Below are positions 54,790 through 64,000 of a stretch of 64,000 nucleotides of DNA, piece by piece. The notes under the pieces are model-generated. The model did not search any database. It had not been told where the DNA came from and was given only the letters and a program-made list of their open reading frames with translations. Position 1 is the first letter of the stretch, and each line of letters starts with the position of its first letter. This DNA is from Novosphingobium sp. SG751A. GTDB taxonomy: Bacteria; Pseudomonadota; Alphaproteobacteria; Sphingomonadales; Sphingomonadaceae. The position numbers were made by a program, and so were the translations under genes. The stretch spans positions 62,001 through 126,000 of the forward strand of contig NZ_JABGCB010000002.1 in the NCBI RefSeq assembly GCF_013149295.1, written 5' to 3'.

Positions 54790-56270
54790 TGGCGGCAAAA
54801 GCGAAACTGCGGGAATGGCCGGTGACGGCAGAGGACGGACAGCCTTTGGCGCTCTGGACTTTGGCCGAGGTGGCCGCAGCCACGGGCGGCGAGGCCTTTG
54901 GCGAGGCGCAGATTTCCAATGTCGCCACCGATTCGCGTGAAATCGTGGAAGGCGGCCTGTTCTTTGCCATGCGCGGCGAGGCGATGGACGGGCACAAGTT
55001 CCTCGACAAGGCGTTCGAACTGGGCGCGGTGGCGGCTGTGGTGGAGCAGCCGATTGACCGGCCTCACGTGCTGGTCAAGGACAGCTTTGCCGCGCTTCAG
55101 GCGCTGGCCCGCGCCGCCCGCAATCGCATCCTGCCCGAAGCCCGCGTGATCGGCGTGACCGGCTCTGTGGGCAAGACCAGCGTGAAAGAGGCGATCTTTG
55201 CCGCGCTGGAGCGTTCCAGCCATGGCCGCGCCCATCGCAGCGTCAAAAGCTATAACAACCATGTCGGCGTGCCTTTGAGCATGACGCGGATGCCGCAGCG
55301 CACGCTCTACGGCATTTTCGAAATGGGCATGAACCATGCGGGCGAGATCCGCGAACTGACCGCGCTGGCCCGCCCGCATGTGGCGGTGATCACCACGATC
55401 GCGCCCGCCCATATCGAAAATCTGGGCAGCGAGGAGGCGATTGCCGACGCCAAGGCCGAGATCTTTGAAGGCCTGCAGGGTTTTGAAGGGCATGAGGGCG
55501 GGATTGCCATCATCCCGGCCGATATTCCCCATTACGAACGCCTGCGCGCCGCCGCCATCGCCTGCGGGGCGCAGGTCATGTCCTATGGCCGGGCGCCGCA
55601 TTCGGACATCCGCCTGCTCGATGCCTTGTCGGGCATGCTGGGCGGCACGCTGGTGACGGTGGATCTTGGCGATTCGCGGCTGTGCTATTCGGTCTCGATG
55701 CCGGGCGACCATTGGGTGCTGAACTCGCTGGCCGTGGTGGCGGCGGTGCGCGCGGTGGGCGGCGATCTGGGCGCGACGGGCCTCGCGCTGGCCGAGATGC
55801 AGGGGCTGGCCGGGCGCGGCATGCGCAGCGGGATCGAGCTGGCCGATGGCGGCAAGGCGCTGCTGATCGATGAAAGCTATAATGCCAATCCGGCCTCGAT
55901 GCGCGCCTCGCTCTCAGTGCTGGGGGGCGAACCGGCCAAGCGGCGGATCGCGGTGCTGGGTGCGATGAAGGAACTGGGCGATTTTGGCCCGGCGCTTCAT
56001 GCCGCGCTGGTCGAACCGATGGTGGCGGCCAAAGTCGATTATGCGGTGCTGGTGGGCGATGAAATGGCCGCTTTGGCGCAGGAACTGGGGAAATCCGGCC
56101 CCGGCGCGCTTGGCAAGCCCATCCCCTTCGCCCATTGCAGGAACGCGCAAGAGGCCGGCAAGGCTCTGGCTGACTTTGGGTTGGCGCAGGGCGATGCGGT
56201 GCTTGTCAAAGGATCAAACTCGGTGGGGCTGGGGTCGCTGGTCGCCACGCTGTGCCAAACCACGAATTGA
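54789..56270 (+). CDS. murF: UDP-MurNAc-tripeptide--D-Ala-D-Ala ligase
   Basis: MurF adds D-Ala-D-Ala to UDP-MurNAc-tripeptide, completing the pentapeptide. The 493-residue product has DSREIVEGGLFFAMRGEAMDGHKFL (N-domain), P-loop GVTGSVGKTSVKEAI, KSYNNHVGVPLSM, EMGMNHAGEI and LIDESYNANPASMRASL. The dipeptide itself comes from Ddl, encoded at the end of the window. Its ATG overlaps the murE stop; mraY starts 9 nt after its stop, the only non-overlapping junction in the cluster. Confidence 0.96.
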   Translation: MAAKAKLREWPVTAEDGQPLALWTLAEVAAATGGEAFGEAQISNVATDSREIVEGGLFFAMRGEAMDGHKFLDKAFELGAVAAVVEQPIDRPHVLVKDSFAALQALARAARNRILPEARVIGVTGSVGKTSVKEAIFAALERSSHGRAHRSVKSYNNHVGVPLSMTRMPQRTLYGIFEMGMNHAGEIRELTALARPHVAVITTIAPAHIENLGSEEAIADAKAEIFEGLQGFEGHEGGIAIIPADIPHYERLRAAAIACGAQVMSYGRAPHSDIRLLDALSGMLGGTLVTVDLGDSRLCYSVSMPGDHWVLNSLAVVAAVRAVGGDLGATGLALAEMQGLAGRGMRSGIELADGGKALLIDESYNANPASMRASLSVLGGEPAKRRIAVLGAMKELGDFGPALHAALVEPMVAAKVDYAVLVGDEMAALAQELGKSGPGALGKPIPFAHCRNAQEAGKALADFGLAQGDAVLVKGSNSVGLGSLVATLCQTTN

Positions 56271-56279
56271 CGGGTCGCC

Positions 56280-57353
56280 ATGCTCTATCTGCTTGCCCAA
56301 TGGTTTCATTTTCCCGGTCTGGCGAACCTTATCCGCTATCAGACCTTTCGCGCGGGCGCGGCTCTGGCCACGGCGCTGCTGATCGGTCTGGTGATCGGCC
56401 CGCGTTTCATCGACATGCTGCGCATGAAGCAGGGCAAGGGGCAACCGATCCGCGAGGACGGGCCCAAGACCCATCTGGCCAAGCGCGGCACGCCCACGAT
56501 GGGCGGCCTGATGATCCTGATCGCGCTGATGGGCTCGGTCTTTTTGTGGATGGATCTGTCCAACCCGCTGGTCTGGGCCTGCATCGCGGTGACGGCGGGC
56601 TTTGGCCTGATCGGTTTCCTTGACGATTATGACAAGGTGACGAAGCGTTCGACGGCGGGCGTTTCGAGCAAGGCGCGGCTGATCGGCGAATTTCTGGTGG
56701 CGGGCGTGGCCAGCTGGATCATGGTTGCCCATATCGGCAAGACCGACCTCTATCTGCCCTTCTTCAGCAAGGTCTATGTGCCGCTGGGGCCGATCTATTT
56801 CCTGTTTTCCGCCTTTGTCATCGTGGGCGCGGGCAATGCGGTGAACCTGACCGACGGGCTGGACGGGCTGGCCACGATGCCGGTCATCATCGCGGCGGGC
56901 ACCTTTGCGATCATCGCCTATCTGGTTGGCCGCGTGGACTATGCCGGATATCTGGGCATTCCCCATGTGCCGCGCGCGGGCGATCTGGCCATTTTCTGTG
57001 CCGCGATCATGGGGGGCGGGCTGGCTTTCCTGTGGTTTAACGCGCCGCCGGCCGCCGTGTTCATGGGTGATACCGGATCGCTGGCTCTGGGCGGGGCGCT
57101 GGGTGCGATTGCCGTGGCCAGCCATCACGAGATCGTGCTGGGCATTGTGGGTGGCCTTTTCGTGCTGGAGGCTGTCTCGGTGATCGTGCAGGTGTTCTGG
57201 TACAAGCGCACCGGCAAGAGGGTTTTCCGCATGGCGCCCATCCACCATCACTTTGAACAAAAAGGCTGGGCCGAACCCACCGTGGTGATCCGCTTCTGGA
57301 TCGTGTCGATCATTCTGGCGCTGATCGGCCTTTCGACGCTGAAGGTGCGATGA
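56280..57353 (+). CDS. mraY: Phospho-MurNAc-pentapeptide transferase MraY
   Basis: MraY moves phospho-MurNAc-pentapeptide to undecaprenyl phosphate, forming lipid I at the inner membrane. The 357-residue protein has ten hydrophobic segments and the family motifs [25 protein letters not shown] (metal-binding Asp pair), [25 protein letters not shown] and APIHHHFE. It ends in an ATGA overlap with murD. Confidence 0.97.
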   Translation: MLYLLAQWFHFPGLANLIRYQTFRAGAALATALLIGLVIGPRFIDMLRMKQGKGQPIREDGPKTHLAKRGTPTMGGLMILIALMGSVFLWMDLSNPLVWACIAVTAGFGLIGFLDDYDKVTKRSTAGVSSKARLIGEFLVAGVASWIMVAHIGKTDLYLPFFSKVYVPLGPIYFLFSAFVIVGAGNAVNLTDGLDGLATMPVIIAAGTFAIIAYLVGRVDYAGYLGIPHVPRAGDLAIFCAAIMGGGLAFLWFNAPPAAVFMGDTGSLALGGALGAIAVASHHEIVLGIVGGLFVLEAVSVIVQVFWYKRTGKRVFRMAPIHHHFEQKGWAEPTVVIRFWIVSIILALIGLSTLKVR

Positions 57354-58714
57354 TTACCGCGCCCGCCTCGACCGGCGCCTTTGCGGGCAGACGCTATGCC
57401 TTGCTGGGGCTGGCGCGCAGCGGGCAGGCGGCTTTGGCCTCGCTGCTGGCGGGCGGGGCCGCCGTGACGGCGTGGGACGCCAAGGAGGAGCCGCGCGCCG
57501 CCGCCGCCGCCGCCCATCCCGATGCCGTGGAGCAGGGGCGGCTGAGTTTTGCCGATCCGGTTGCGGCGGATCTGAAGGGCTATGACGGCGTGGTCGTATC
57601 GCCCGGCGTGCCGATCAACCGCCATCCGATTGCCGATGCGGCGCGCGCGGGCGGGGCGCCGCTGGTCTGCGACATCGAATTGTTTGCGCAATGCCGCGCA
57701 TGGCTGCCCGCGCATAAGGTGGTGGGCATCACCGGCACCAACGGCAAATCGACCACCACGGCCCTGACGCGCCATCTGATCGAGGCGGCGGGCATTCCCG
57801 TATTGATGGGGGGCAATATCGGCCTGCCGATTCTGGGGCAGGACCCGTTGGCATCCGGGGGCGTCTATGTGCTGGAACTGTCCTCCTATCAGATCGACCT
57901 GACGCAGAGCCTCGATTGCGAGGTGGCCATGTGCCTCAATCTCTCGCCCGATCATCTTGATCGCTATGAAGGCTATGCCGGCTATGTCGCCTCCAAGGCG
58001 CGGCTGTTCGGGATGCAGGCGATGGGCCATCTGGCGATCATCGATTATGCCGCCGAGATGGAGGATGACATCCTGCGTTTCGCGCCCGAGAGTCAGCCTT
58101 TCCAGTTTATCGACGGGGTGGATCTGCCGGGCCAGCAGGCCGACTGGCCAAGCCTGCAGGGCCCGCATAACCGCGCCAATGCGCAGGCCGCCGTGGCCGC
58201 CGTGCGCGCGCTGGGCGTGGATGACGCCACCATCGAGGCGGGGCTGAAGAGCTTTGTCGGCCTGCCGCATCGCATGGAGCGGGTGGGGCAGGCGGGCGGT
58301 GTGCTGTTCATCAACGATTCCAAGGCCACCAACCCGGCCTCGACCGCGCCCGCGCTGGCCGCTTTCCCGCCTGCCGATGGGCATAAGCGCATCCACTGGA
58401 TCTGCGGCGGATTGCCCAAGGGCGACGATCTGGACGAATGCGCGCCGTGGTTCGGCAATATTGCCGCGGCCTATACGATTGGCGATGCGGGCGCGCGCTT
58501 TGCCGAGATCCTCGATCCCTATATGCCGGTGGCCCGCGCAGAAATGATGTGCGAGGCGATTCGTCTGGCGCGCGAGGCCGCGCAGCCGGGCGACGTTGTG
58601 CTGCTCTCGCCTGCCTGCGCCAGTTTCGATCAGTTCCGCGATTACGAGGCGCGCGGCGAGGCCTTCCGCCAGATTGTCGAGGTGTTGACGGCCCCTGAAA
58701 ATGGAGACGGTTGA
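57350..58714 (+). CDS. murD: UDP-MurNAc-L-Ala--D-Glu ligase MurD
   Basis: MurD adds D-glutamate to UDP-MurNAc-L-Ala. The 454-residue product has an N-domain beginning [21 protein letters not shown]-loop [34 protein letters not shown] and the C-terminal [16 protein letters not shown] and [12 protein letters not shown]. Length and motifs are normal. Its stop overlaps the ftsW start (TGATG). Confidence 0.96.
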   Translation: MITAPASTGAFAGRRYALLGLARSGQAALASLLAGGAAVTAWDAKEEPRAAAAAAHPDAVEQGRLSFADPVAADLKGYDGVVVSPGVPINRHPIADAARAGGAPLVCDIELFAQCRAWLPAHKVVGITGTNGKSTTTALTRHLIEAAGIPVLMGGNIGLPILGQDPLASGGVYVLELSSYQIDLTQSLDCEVAMCLNLSPDHLDRYEGYAGYVASKARLFGMQAMGHLAIIDYAAEMEDDILRFAPESQPFQFIDGVDLPGQQADWPSLQGPHNRANAQAAVAAVRALGVDDATIEAGLKSFVGLPHRMERVGQAGGVLFINDSKATNPASTAPALAAFPPADGHKRIHWICGGLPKGDDLDECAPWFGNIAAAYTIGDAGARFAEILDPYMPVARAEMMCEAIRLAREAAQPGDVVLLSPACASFDQFRDYEARGEAFRQIVEVLTAPENGDG

Positions 58715-59943
58715 TGGCCAGCCTGCCCCATGAAGATCCGGCCCGCTATGTCCCCGGTTCGCGGGGCGGGGCCAAACAGCGCAAGACACGGCGCACCGAC
58801 TGGATCGTATGGTGGCGCGAGATCGACCGGGTGCTGCTGGTTCTGGTGCTGGCGCTGATGGCGCTGGGCACGCTGGCGGTGGCGGCGGCCAGCCCGGCCA
58901 GCGCGCGGCGCCTGTCGACGGCCAAGGTCAAGCTGGATGATCTCCACTTCTTTGTTCAGCATATCCGCTGGCAGATGCTGGGGCTGGTGGCGATGCTGGG
59001 CGCATCGCGGTTGAACCGCGAGATGGCGCGGCGCTGCGGCATCGTGCTGGGCGTGGCGATGATGGTGGGGCTGATGCTGGTGCCGATTGTGGGCACGAGC
59101 GTGAACGGCGCGAAGCGCTGGCTCAATCTGGGCATTTCCTTGCAGCCTTCCGAATTTCTCAAGCCCGCCTTTGCCATCACGCTGGCCTGGGTGATCTCGT
59201 GGAAGCTGCGCGATCCGCGTATGCCGGTGATGCTGATCTGTACCGGGATCATGGGGCTGGTGGGCGCGCTGCTGATGCTTCAGCCCGATTTCGGTTCGGC
59301 GGTGCTGTTTGGCGCGGTGTGGTTTGTGATGATGCTGATTGCTGGCCTGCCGGTGCGCTGGGTGCTGGGGGTGATCGGCGGCGGCGTGGCCTTGCTGGGC
59401 GCGGCCTATGCGTTTTACGAGAACGGACGCCATCGCATCGACGCCTTCCTTGGCGGCGGCACGGCCTTTGACCAGGTGGACCTTGCGCGCCACACGCTGG
59501 TGGCGGGCGGATGGACGGGCAGCGGATTGTGGCTGGGCACCAAGAAACTGGGCCTGCCCGAAGCGCATACCGATTATATATTTTCGGTGATCGGCGAGGA
59601 ATTCGGTCTGCTGATGTGCGCGCTGGTGGTGGTGCTGTATTTTGCGGTGGTGGCGCGAGTGCTGCTGCGGCTGTGGGATGAAGAGGATCTGTTCACCGTG
59701 CTGGCGGCCAGCGGCCTTGTCGCGCAGCTGGGCGGGCAGGCCTTCATCAATATCCTCGTCAATCTCCAGCTTTTCCCGTCCAAGGGCATGACCCTGCCGT
59801 TGATCTCCTATGGCGGGTCGTCCACCTTGGCGCTGTGTCTTAATGTCGGCTTCCTGCTGGCCATTACAAGGCGCAACCCCTATCTGAAACGCGATCCCTT
59901 TGCTCCTAAAGGGCATCCTGCGATCCTGAGCCTGTTTAAATGA
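58714..59943 (+). CDS. ftsW: Septal peptidoglycan glycosyltransferase FtsW (SEDS)
   Basis: FtsW is the SEDS glycosyltransferase that polymerises lipid II at the septum with FtsI. The 409-residue protein has about ten membrane helices and SEDS motifs NGAKRWLNLGISLQPSEFLKPAFAI, an Asp in MLQPDFGSAVLF, GGGTAFDQVDLARHTLVAGGWTGSG and PLISYGGSSTLALC. ATG 58714 is chosen because GGAG lies 8 nt upstream and it overlaps the murD stop; a TTG 3 nt earlier is less likely. The N-terminus has a ~35-residue basic cytosolic leader. It overlaps murG by 4 nt. Confidence 0.95.
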   Translation: MASLPHEDPARYVPGSRGGAKQRKTRRTDWIVWWREIDRVLLVLVLALMALGTLAVAAASPASARRLSTAKVKLDDLHFFVQHIRWQMLGLVAMLGASRLNREMARRCGIVLGVAMMVGLMLVPIVGTSVNGAKRWLNLGISLQPSEFLKPAFAITLAWVISWKLRDPRMPVMLICTGIMGLVGALLMLQPDFGSAVLFGAVWFVMMLIAGLPVRWVLGVIGGGVALLGAAYAFYENGRHRIDAFLGGGTAFDQVDLARHTLVAGGWTGSGLWLGTKKLGLPEAHTDYIFSVIGEEFGLLMCALVVVLYFAVVARVLLRLWDEEDLFTVLAASGLVAQLGGQAFINILVNLQLFPSKGMTLPLISYGGSSTLALCLNVGFLLAITRRNPYLKRDPFAPKGHPAILSLFK

Positions 59944-61121
59944 CCCATCAGAACGAACCGAGAGTTTCGCGTCACTATGTGCTGGCCGCCGGGGGAACCG
60001 GGGGGCATCTGATCCCGGCCTTTGCGCTGGCGGCCGAACTGCACGCGCGCGGCCATCATGTGGCGCTGATTACGGATGAGCGCGGGGCCGCGATTCCGGG
60101 CAAGCCCGATTACCTGACCGCGCATGTGCTGCCCGCCGGGCGGTTGCAGGGCAAGAATCCGATCGGCTGGATCAAGGGCCTGCGCGCGATCTGGGCCGGG
60201 CGGGCAATGGCTTTGCGCTTGTTCGACAGCTTTGCGCCGGCCTGCGTGATTGGCTTTGGCGGCTATCCGGCGCTGCCCGCGCTGATGGCCGCCACATCGG
60301 CGGGCATTCCGGCGGTGATCCATGAACAGAATGCGGTGCTGGGCCGGGTCAACCGGTTCCTTGCGGGCCGGGTTCAGGCGATTGCCACGGCCTGTCCCGA
60401 GGTGGACCGGCTGGACCCCAAATATGCCGACAAGGTGGCGCTGGTGGGCAATCCGGTGCGCGAGGAGGTGCTGACCCTGCGCGATCAGCCTTTCCCGGCC
60501 TTTGGCGAGGACGGCTTGCTGCGCGTGCTGGTGACCGGCGGGTCGCAGGGCGCGCGGGTGCTCTCCGAGGTGGTGCCCGATGGTCTGGCGATGCTGCCCA
60601 CGGCGCTGCGCACGCGGCTTCAGGTGATCCAGCAATGTCGGCCTGAGGATATTGACGCGGTGCGCGAGCGCTATCGCGGCCATGACATTCCCGCCGATCT
60701 TGCCACCTATTTCGAGAATATGGCCGAGCGTCTGGCCGATGCGCATCTGTTCATCGGGCGCGCCGGGGCCAGCACGATTGCCGAACTGACGGCGGTGGGA
60801 CGCCCCGCGATCCTCATTCCGCTGCCCATCGCCACCGACGATCATCAGGCCGCCAACACGCGCGAGATGGTGGCCGCGGGCGGCGCCCGCTCGATCCGGC
60901 AGGACAAATTCACCGCCGTCGAATTGGCCAAGCAAATTCAGGCGATTGCCAAGAGCCCCGAGGCGTTGGCCAATGCCGCCCATGCGGCGTGGAATTGCGG
61001 ACGGCCGCATGCCGCGACCGATCTGGCCGATCTGGTCGAAGGATTCGGGCAGGCCCCCTTGATGGATGTGATCCGCGTAGGACACGGTGCCGAAGTGAGT
61101 TTTAAGGAGCAGACTGCGTGA
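59940..61121 (+). CDS. murG: UDP-GlcNAc:undecaprenyl-PP-MurNAc-pentapeptide transferase MurG
   Basis: MurG turns lipid I into lipid II. The 393-residue GT-B enzyme has the N-terminal glycine loop [42 protein letters not shown], the second glycine loop [37 protein letters not shown] and DDHQAANT, all family signatures. It overlaps ftsW and murC by 4 nt. Confidence 0.97.
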   Translation: MTHQNEPRVSRHYVLAAGGTGGHLIPAFALAAELHARGHHVALITDERGAAIPGKPDYLTAHVLPAGRLQGKNPIGWIKGLRAIWAGRAMALRLFDSFAPACVIGFGGYPALPALMAATSAGIPAVIHEQNAVLGRVNRFLAGRVQAIATACPEVDRLDPKYADKVALVGNPVREEVLTLRDQPFPAFGEDGLLRVLVTGGSQGARVLSEVVPDGLAMLPTALRTRLQVIQQCRPEDIDAVRERYRGHDIPADLATYFENMAERLADAHLFIGRAGASTIAELTAVGRPAILIPLPIATDDHQAANTREMVAAGGARSIRQDKFTAVELAKQIQAIAKSPEALANAAHAAWNCGRPHAATDLADLVEGFGQAPLMDVIRVGHGAEVSFKEQTA

Positions 61122-62533
61122 AGGGTGTAGCCACCGATATTGGTACGATTCACTTTGTCGGCATTGGCGGCATCGGCATGTCGGGCATTGCCGAGGTGAT
61201 GGCCAATCTGGGCTATAGCGTCCAAGGTTCGGACATTGCCGAAAGCTATGTCGTCGAAGGTTTGCGCAAGCGCGGCATCAAGGTGATGATCGGCCACGCG
61301 GCGCAAAACGTCGGCGATGCGGCGGTGGTGGTGACATCCACGGCGGTGAAGCGTGAGAACCCGGAAGTGGTGGCCGCCCTTGAGGCGCGCATTCCGGTGG
61401 TCCGGCGCGCCGAAATGCTGGCCGAACTGATGCGTTTGAAAAGCACGGTGGCGATTGCCGGCACGCATGGCAAGACGACGACGACCTCGATGGTGGCGGC
61501 CTTGCTCGATGCGGGCGGGGTGGACCCCACGGTCATCAACGGCGGGATCATCAACAGCTACGGTTCGAATGCGCGTCTGGGGGCATCCGACTGGATGGTG
61601 GTCGAGGCGGACGAGAGCGACGGTTCGTTCCTGCGTCTGGACGGCACGATTGCGGTGGTCACCAACATCGATCCCGAGCATCTCGACCATTACGGCTCGT
61701 TCGACCGGGTGAAGAGCAGCTTTGTCGAATTTATTGAAAACGTGCCATTTTATGGTGCGGCTGTGCTGTGCATCGACCATCCGGTGGTGCAGGCGATCAT
61801 CCCCAAGGTGCGCGACCGCCGGGTGATCACCTATGGTTTTAGCGCTCAGGCCGATGTGCGCGGCGAAGCCGTCACACCCTATCCTGGCGGCAACCGCTTT
61901 ACCGCCGTGCTGCGCCAGCGCGATGGTTCGTTCCGCCGGATCGAGGGCATCGAATTGCCGATGCCGGGGCGCCACAATGTCCAGAACGCGCTGGCGGCGG
62001 TGGCCGTGGCGGTGGAAATGGGCGTGTCGGAAGAGATCATCCGCACCGGTTTCGCCAAGTTTGGCGGGGTCAAGCGGCGCTTCACCAAGGTGGGCGAGGT
62101 GGCCCTTGATGGCGGGAGCGTGACCATCATCGACGATTACGGCCATCATCCGGTCGAAATCCGCGCCGTTCTGGCCGCCGCGCGCGAAGGCGTGCAGAAC
62201 CGCGTGATTGCCGTGGTTCAGCCGCATCGCTTTACGCGCCTGCGCGACCATATGGATGATTTTGCGGCCGCTTTTAACGATGCCGATATTGTCTATGCCG
62301 CCCCGGTCTATCCGGCGGGCGAGGCGCCGATTGAGGGCGTCGATTCGGGCGCGCTGGTGGCGGGGATCAAGGATCGCGGGCATCGCAGCGCCCATCTGAT
62401 CGGCGGGGCCGACGCGCTGGCGCAGGCTCTGGCCGCGCAGGTGCAGCCGGGCGATATGGTCGTGTGCCTTGGCGCGGGCGATATCACCAAATGGGCGGCG
62501 GGCCTTGCCGATGCGATTGCAAAGGCGCGCTGA
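61118..62533 (+). CDS. murC: UDP-MurNAc--L-alanine ligase MurC
   Basis: MurC starts the peptide stem by adding L-Ala to UDP-MurNAc. The 471-residue product has the N-terminal [24 protein letters not shown]-loop [39 protein letters not shown] and C-terminal [14 protein letters not shown] with the [12 protein letters not shown] loop. The GTG start has AAGGAG upstream and overlaps the murG stop. Its stop overlaps murB (TGATG). Confidence 0.97.
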   Translation: MKGVATDIGTIHFVGIGGIGMSGIAEVMANLGYSVQGSDIAESYVVEGLRKRGIKVMIGHAAQNVGDAAVVVTSTAVKRENPEVVAALEARIPVVRRAEMLAELMRLKSTVAIAGTHGKTTTTSMVAALLDAGGVDPTVINGGIINSYGSNARLGASDWMVVEADESDGSFLRLDGTIAVVTNIDPEHLDHYGSFDRVKSSFVEFIENVPFYGAAVLCIDHPVVQAIIPKVRDRRVITYGFSAQADVRGEAVTPYPGGNRFTAVLRQRDGSFRRIEGIELPMPGRHNVQNALAAVAVAVEMGVSEEIIRTGFAKFGGVKRRFTKVGEVALDGGSVTIIDDYGHHPVEIRAVLAAAREGVQNRVIAVVQPHRFTRLRDHMDDFAAAFNDADIVYAAPVYPAGEAPIEGVDSGALVAGIKDRGHRSAHLIGGADALAQALAAQVQPGDMVVCLGAGDITKWAAGLADAIAKAR

Positions 62534-63432
62534 TGTTTCCACAGGTCGGCCAGATCAAGGTTTCCGGCAAGCTGACGGCCAATGCGCCGTTGGCCCCTTT
62601 GGTGTGGTTCAAGAGCGGCGGGCGGGCTGAATGGCTGTTTGAGCCGAAAGATACCGCCGATCTCTGCGCTTTTCTGGAGCAATTGCCGCCGCCGGTGCCG
62701 GTCATGGCGCTGGGGCTGGGGTCGAACCTGATCGTGCGCGATGGCGGGGTGCCGGGCGTGGTGATCCGGCTGGGCAAGGCCTTTGCGCAGGTGCGCGAAG
62801 TTGAACCCTTGACGCTGGAATGCGGCGGCGGGGCCAGCGGAATCCTCGTGTCCTCCACCGCGCGCGATTGCGGCATCGCAGGGATGGAGTTCCTGCGCAG
62901 CATCCCCGGCACGGTGGGCGGTTTCGTGCGGATGAACGGCGGGGCCTATGGGCGCGAGGTCAAGGATATTTTGATCGATTGCGACGTGGTGATCCGCAGC
63001 GGCGAGATTGCCACGCTGCCGTTGAGCGAGCTGGGCTATACCTATCGCCATTCCGATCTGGTCGATGGCTGCATCGTGGTGGCGGCGCGGTTTCGCGGGG
63101 TTGCGGGCGATCCGCAGGCCATTCAGGCCGAGATGGACCGCATCAGCGCCTCGCGCGAGGCCAGCCAACCCCTGCGCAGCAAGACCGGGGGCAGCACGTT
63201 CAAGAACCCCGATGGCGGAAAAGCGTGGGAACTGGTCGATAGGGCCGGTTGCCGGGGGCTGACCCTTGGCGGGGCGCAGGTGTCGGAAAAGCACACCAAT
63301 TTCCTGATCAACACCGGCGAGGCTACCAGCGCGGAGATTGAAGCGCTTGGCGAGGAAGTGCGCCGCCGGGTCAAGGAACAGTCGGGCGTGAGCCTTGAAT
63401 GGGAAATCAAGCGAGTGGGTAACGAAAAGTGA
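62533..63432 (+). CDS. murB: UDP-N-acetylenolpyruvoylglucosamine reductase MurB
   Basis: MurB reduces UDP-GlcNAc-enolpyruvate to UDP-MurNAc with NADPH and FAD. The 299-residue product has the FAD-binding GLGSNLIVRDGGVPGVVI, GMEFLRSIPGTVGGFVRMNGGAYG, the catalytic Ser in KTGGSTFKNPDGG, and the C-terminal VSEKHTNFLINTGEATS with a conserved Glu. The shorter form without the extra C-terminal domain of E. coli MurB fits type II. It overlaps murC by 1 nt and ddl by 4 nt. Confidence 0.95.
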   Translation: MFPQVGQIKVSGKLTANAPLAPLVWFKSGGRAEWLFEPKDTADLCAFLEQLPPPVPVMALGLGSNLIVRDGGVPGVVIRLGKAFAQVREVEPLTLECGGGASGILVSSTARDCGIAGMEFLRSIPGTVGGFVRMNGGAYGREVKDILIDCDVVIRSGEIATLPLSELGYTYRHSDLVDGCIVVAARFRGVAGDPQAIQAEMDRISASREASQPLRSKTGGSTFKNPDGGKAWELVDRAGCRGLTLGGAQVSEKHTNFLINTGEATSAEIEALGEEVRRRVKEQSGVSLEWEIKRVGNEK

Positions 63433-64000
63433 GCATCCCCAAACTTCATGTCGCGGTCCTGATGGGCGGCTGGTCGTCGGAACGCCCCGTCTCGCTGATG
63501 AGCGGCGAGGGTGTGGCCAAGGCGCTGGAGGCGCGCGGGCACAAGGTGACGCGCGTGGATATGGGCCGCGATGTGGCGCAGGTTCTGACCGCCGCGGCGC
63601 CCGATGTGGTGTTCAACGCTCTCCACGGCACGCCGGGCGAGGATGGCACGGTGCAGGGGATGATGGACCTGCTGGGTCTGACCTATACGCATTCGGGGCT
63701 GACCACTTCGGCGATTGCGATCGACAAGGAGCTGACCAAGCAGTTCCTCGTGCCGCATGGCATTCCGATGCCGGGCGGGCGGATTGTGAAGTCGGAGGAA
63801 CTGCACGAGGCCGACCCTCTGCCGCGCCCCTATGTGCTCAAACCTGCCGCCGAGGGGTCGAGCGTGGGCGTGGCGATCGTCACCGACACCGGCAATTACG
63901 GCAACCCGATTGCGCGCGATGTTGAAGGCCCGTGGCAGCATTTCGACGAATTGATGGCCGAGCCATTCATTCGCGGGCTGGAATTGACGACCGCCGTGAT
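63429..64000 (+). CDS. ddl: D-alanine--D-alanine ligase (3' truncated by window end)
   Basis: The frame opens with GTG at 63429 overlapping the murB stop (GTGA) and runs off the end of the window, so only ~190 residues are visible. It reads VLMGGWSSERPVSLMSG (N-domain of Ddl), VFNALHGTPGEDGTVQGMMDLLGLTYTHSG with the conserved HG-x3-ED-x2-QG pattern, and then the start of the ATP-grasp domain (IDKELTKQFLVPHGIPMPGG...PYVLKPAAEGSSVGVAI). Ddl makes the D-Ala-D-Ala used by MurF. Confidence 0.94.
   Translation, partial: MSIPKLHVAVLMGGWSSERPVSLMSGEGVAKALEARGHKVTRVDMGRDVAQVLTAAAPDVVFNALHGTPGEDGTVQGMMDLLGLTYTHSGLTTSAIAIDKELTKQFLVPHGIPMPGGRIVKSEELHEADPLPRPYVLKPAAEGSSVGVAIVTDTGNYGNPIARDVEGPWQHFDELMAEPFIRGLELTTAV

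Noticed and set aside
61560-61575. GGTTCGAAT as a tRNA T-loop
   Set aside because: It lies in frame inside murC and no cloverleaf can be formed around it.

Overview
The window is high-GC DNA from an alphaproteobacterium. ChpT, a Tad/Cpa pilus locus, RpoH, a large TonB-dependent receptor, oxygen-dependent HemF, a single long RSH protein and the mra/fts/mur gene order together suggest Sphingomonadales, possibly Novosphingobium. That assignment is inferred from gene content and style, not from a marker-gene comparison. No tRNA, rRNA, CRISPR array, integrase, transposase or prophage gene was found. The only structural RNA gene recognised is RNase P RNA.

Layout. 1-8.5 kb: the 3' part of an APH-like/P-loop kinase fusion, an exported TPR/Gly-rich membrane protein, an AAA+ regulator that lacks the sigma-54 contact loop, a sulfotransferase, rpoH, rluD, a JAMM peptidase, chpT and a zinc amidase. 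8.5-18 kb: TonB receptor, rnpB, infC (with an AUU start), pdeM, hemF, sodC and the RelA/SpoT homologue. 18-32 kb: xdhC-like gene and a GH13 alpha-glucosidase on the minus strand, divergent from a six-gene glycogen operon (glgP-glgB-glgC-glgA-pgm-glgX), followed by a His/Gly-rich PadR regulator. 32-34.5 kb: cytochrome c, a TonB-like protein and a DUF2721 protein. 34.7-42 kb (minus strand): a Tad/Cpa pilus cluster (cpaA, cpaB, cpaC, cpaD, cpaE, tadB, tadC) with no cpaF/tadA ATPase gene. 42-49 kb: hydrolase, FAD oxidase, a small membrane protein, ccmA-ccmB, an AlkA-like glycosylase, ferredoxin and a cysteine synthase homologue. 49.5-64 kb: the division and cell-wall cluster mraZ-rsmH-ftsL-ftsI-murE-murF-mraY-murD-ftsW-murG-murC-murB-ddl (ddl runs off the end), nearly every junction overlapping by 1 or 4 nt.

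How the genes work together. The glycogen operon holds both synthesis (GlgC, GlgA, GlgB) and breakdown (GlgP, GlgX), joined by Pgm, so carbon can move either way between glucose-6-phosphate and polymer. The dcw cluster makes UDP-MurNAc-pentapeptide and lipid II and supplies the septal synthase pair FtsW/FtsI. ChpT and the Tad pilus are parts that in Caulobacter belong to the CtrA-controlled cell-cycle programme.

The most unusual signals are non-coding. Four intergenic regions carry a REP-like palindromic element in inverted pairs, three of them around or next to an inner inverted repeat. The 535-bp gap before mraZ holds five 19-bp tandem repeats at exact pitch, an inverted copy of the unit, four GANTC sites in 39 bp and a DnaA-box-like nonamer. 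A 17-bp hairpin lies just before the cysK-like gene. Among proteins, the GAFTGA-less AAA+ regulator, the missing pilus ATPase gene and the YqjI-like PadR protein with its palindrome are the best follow-up targets.
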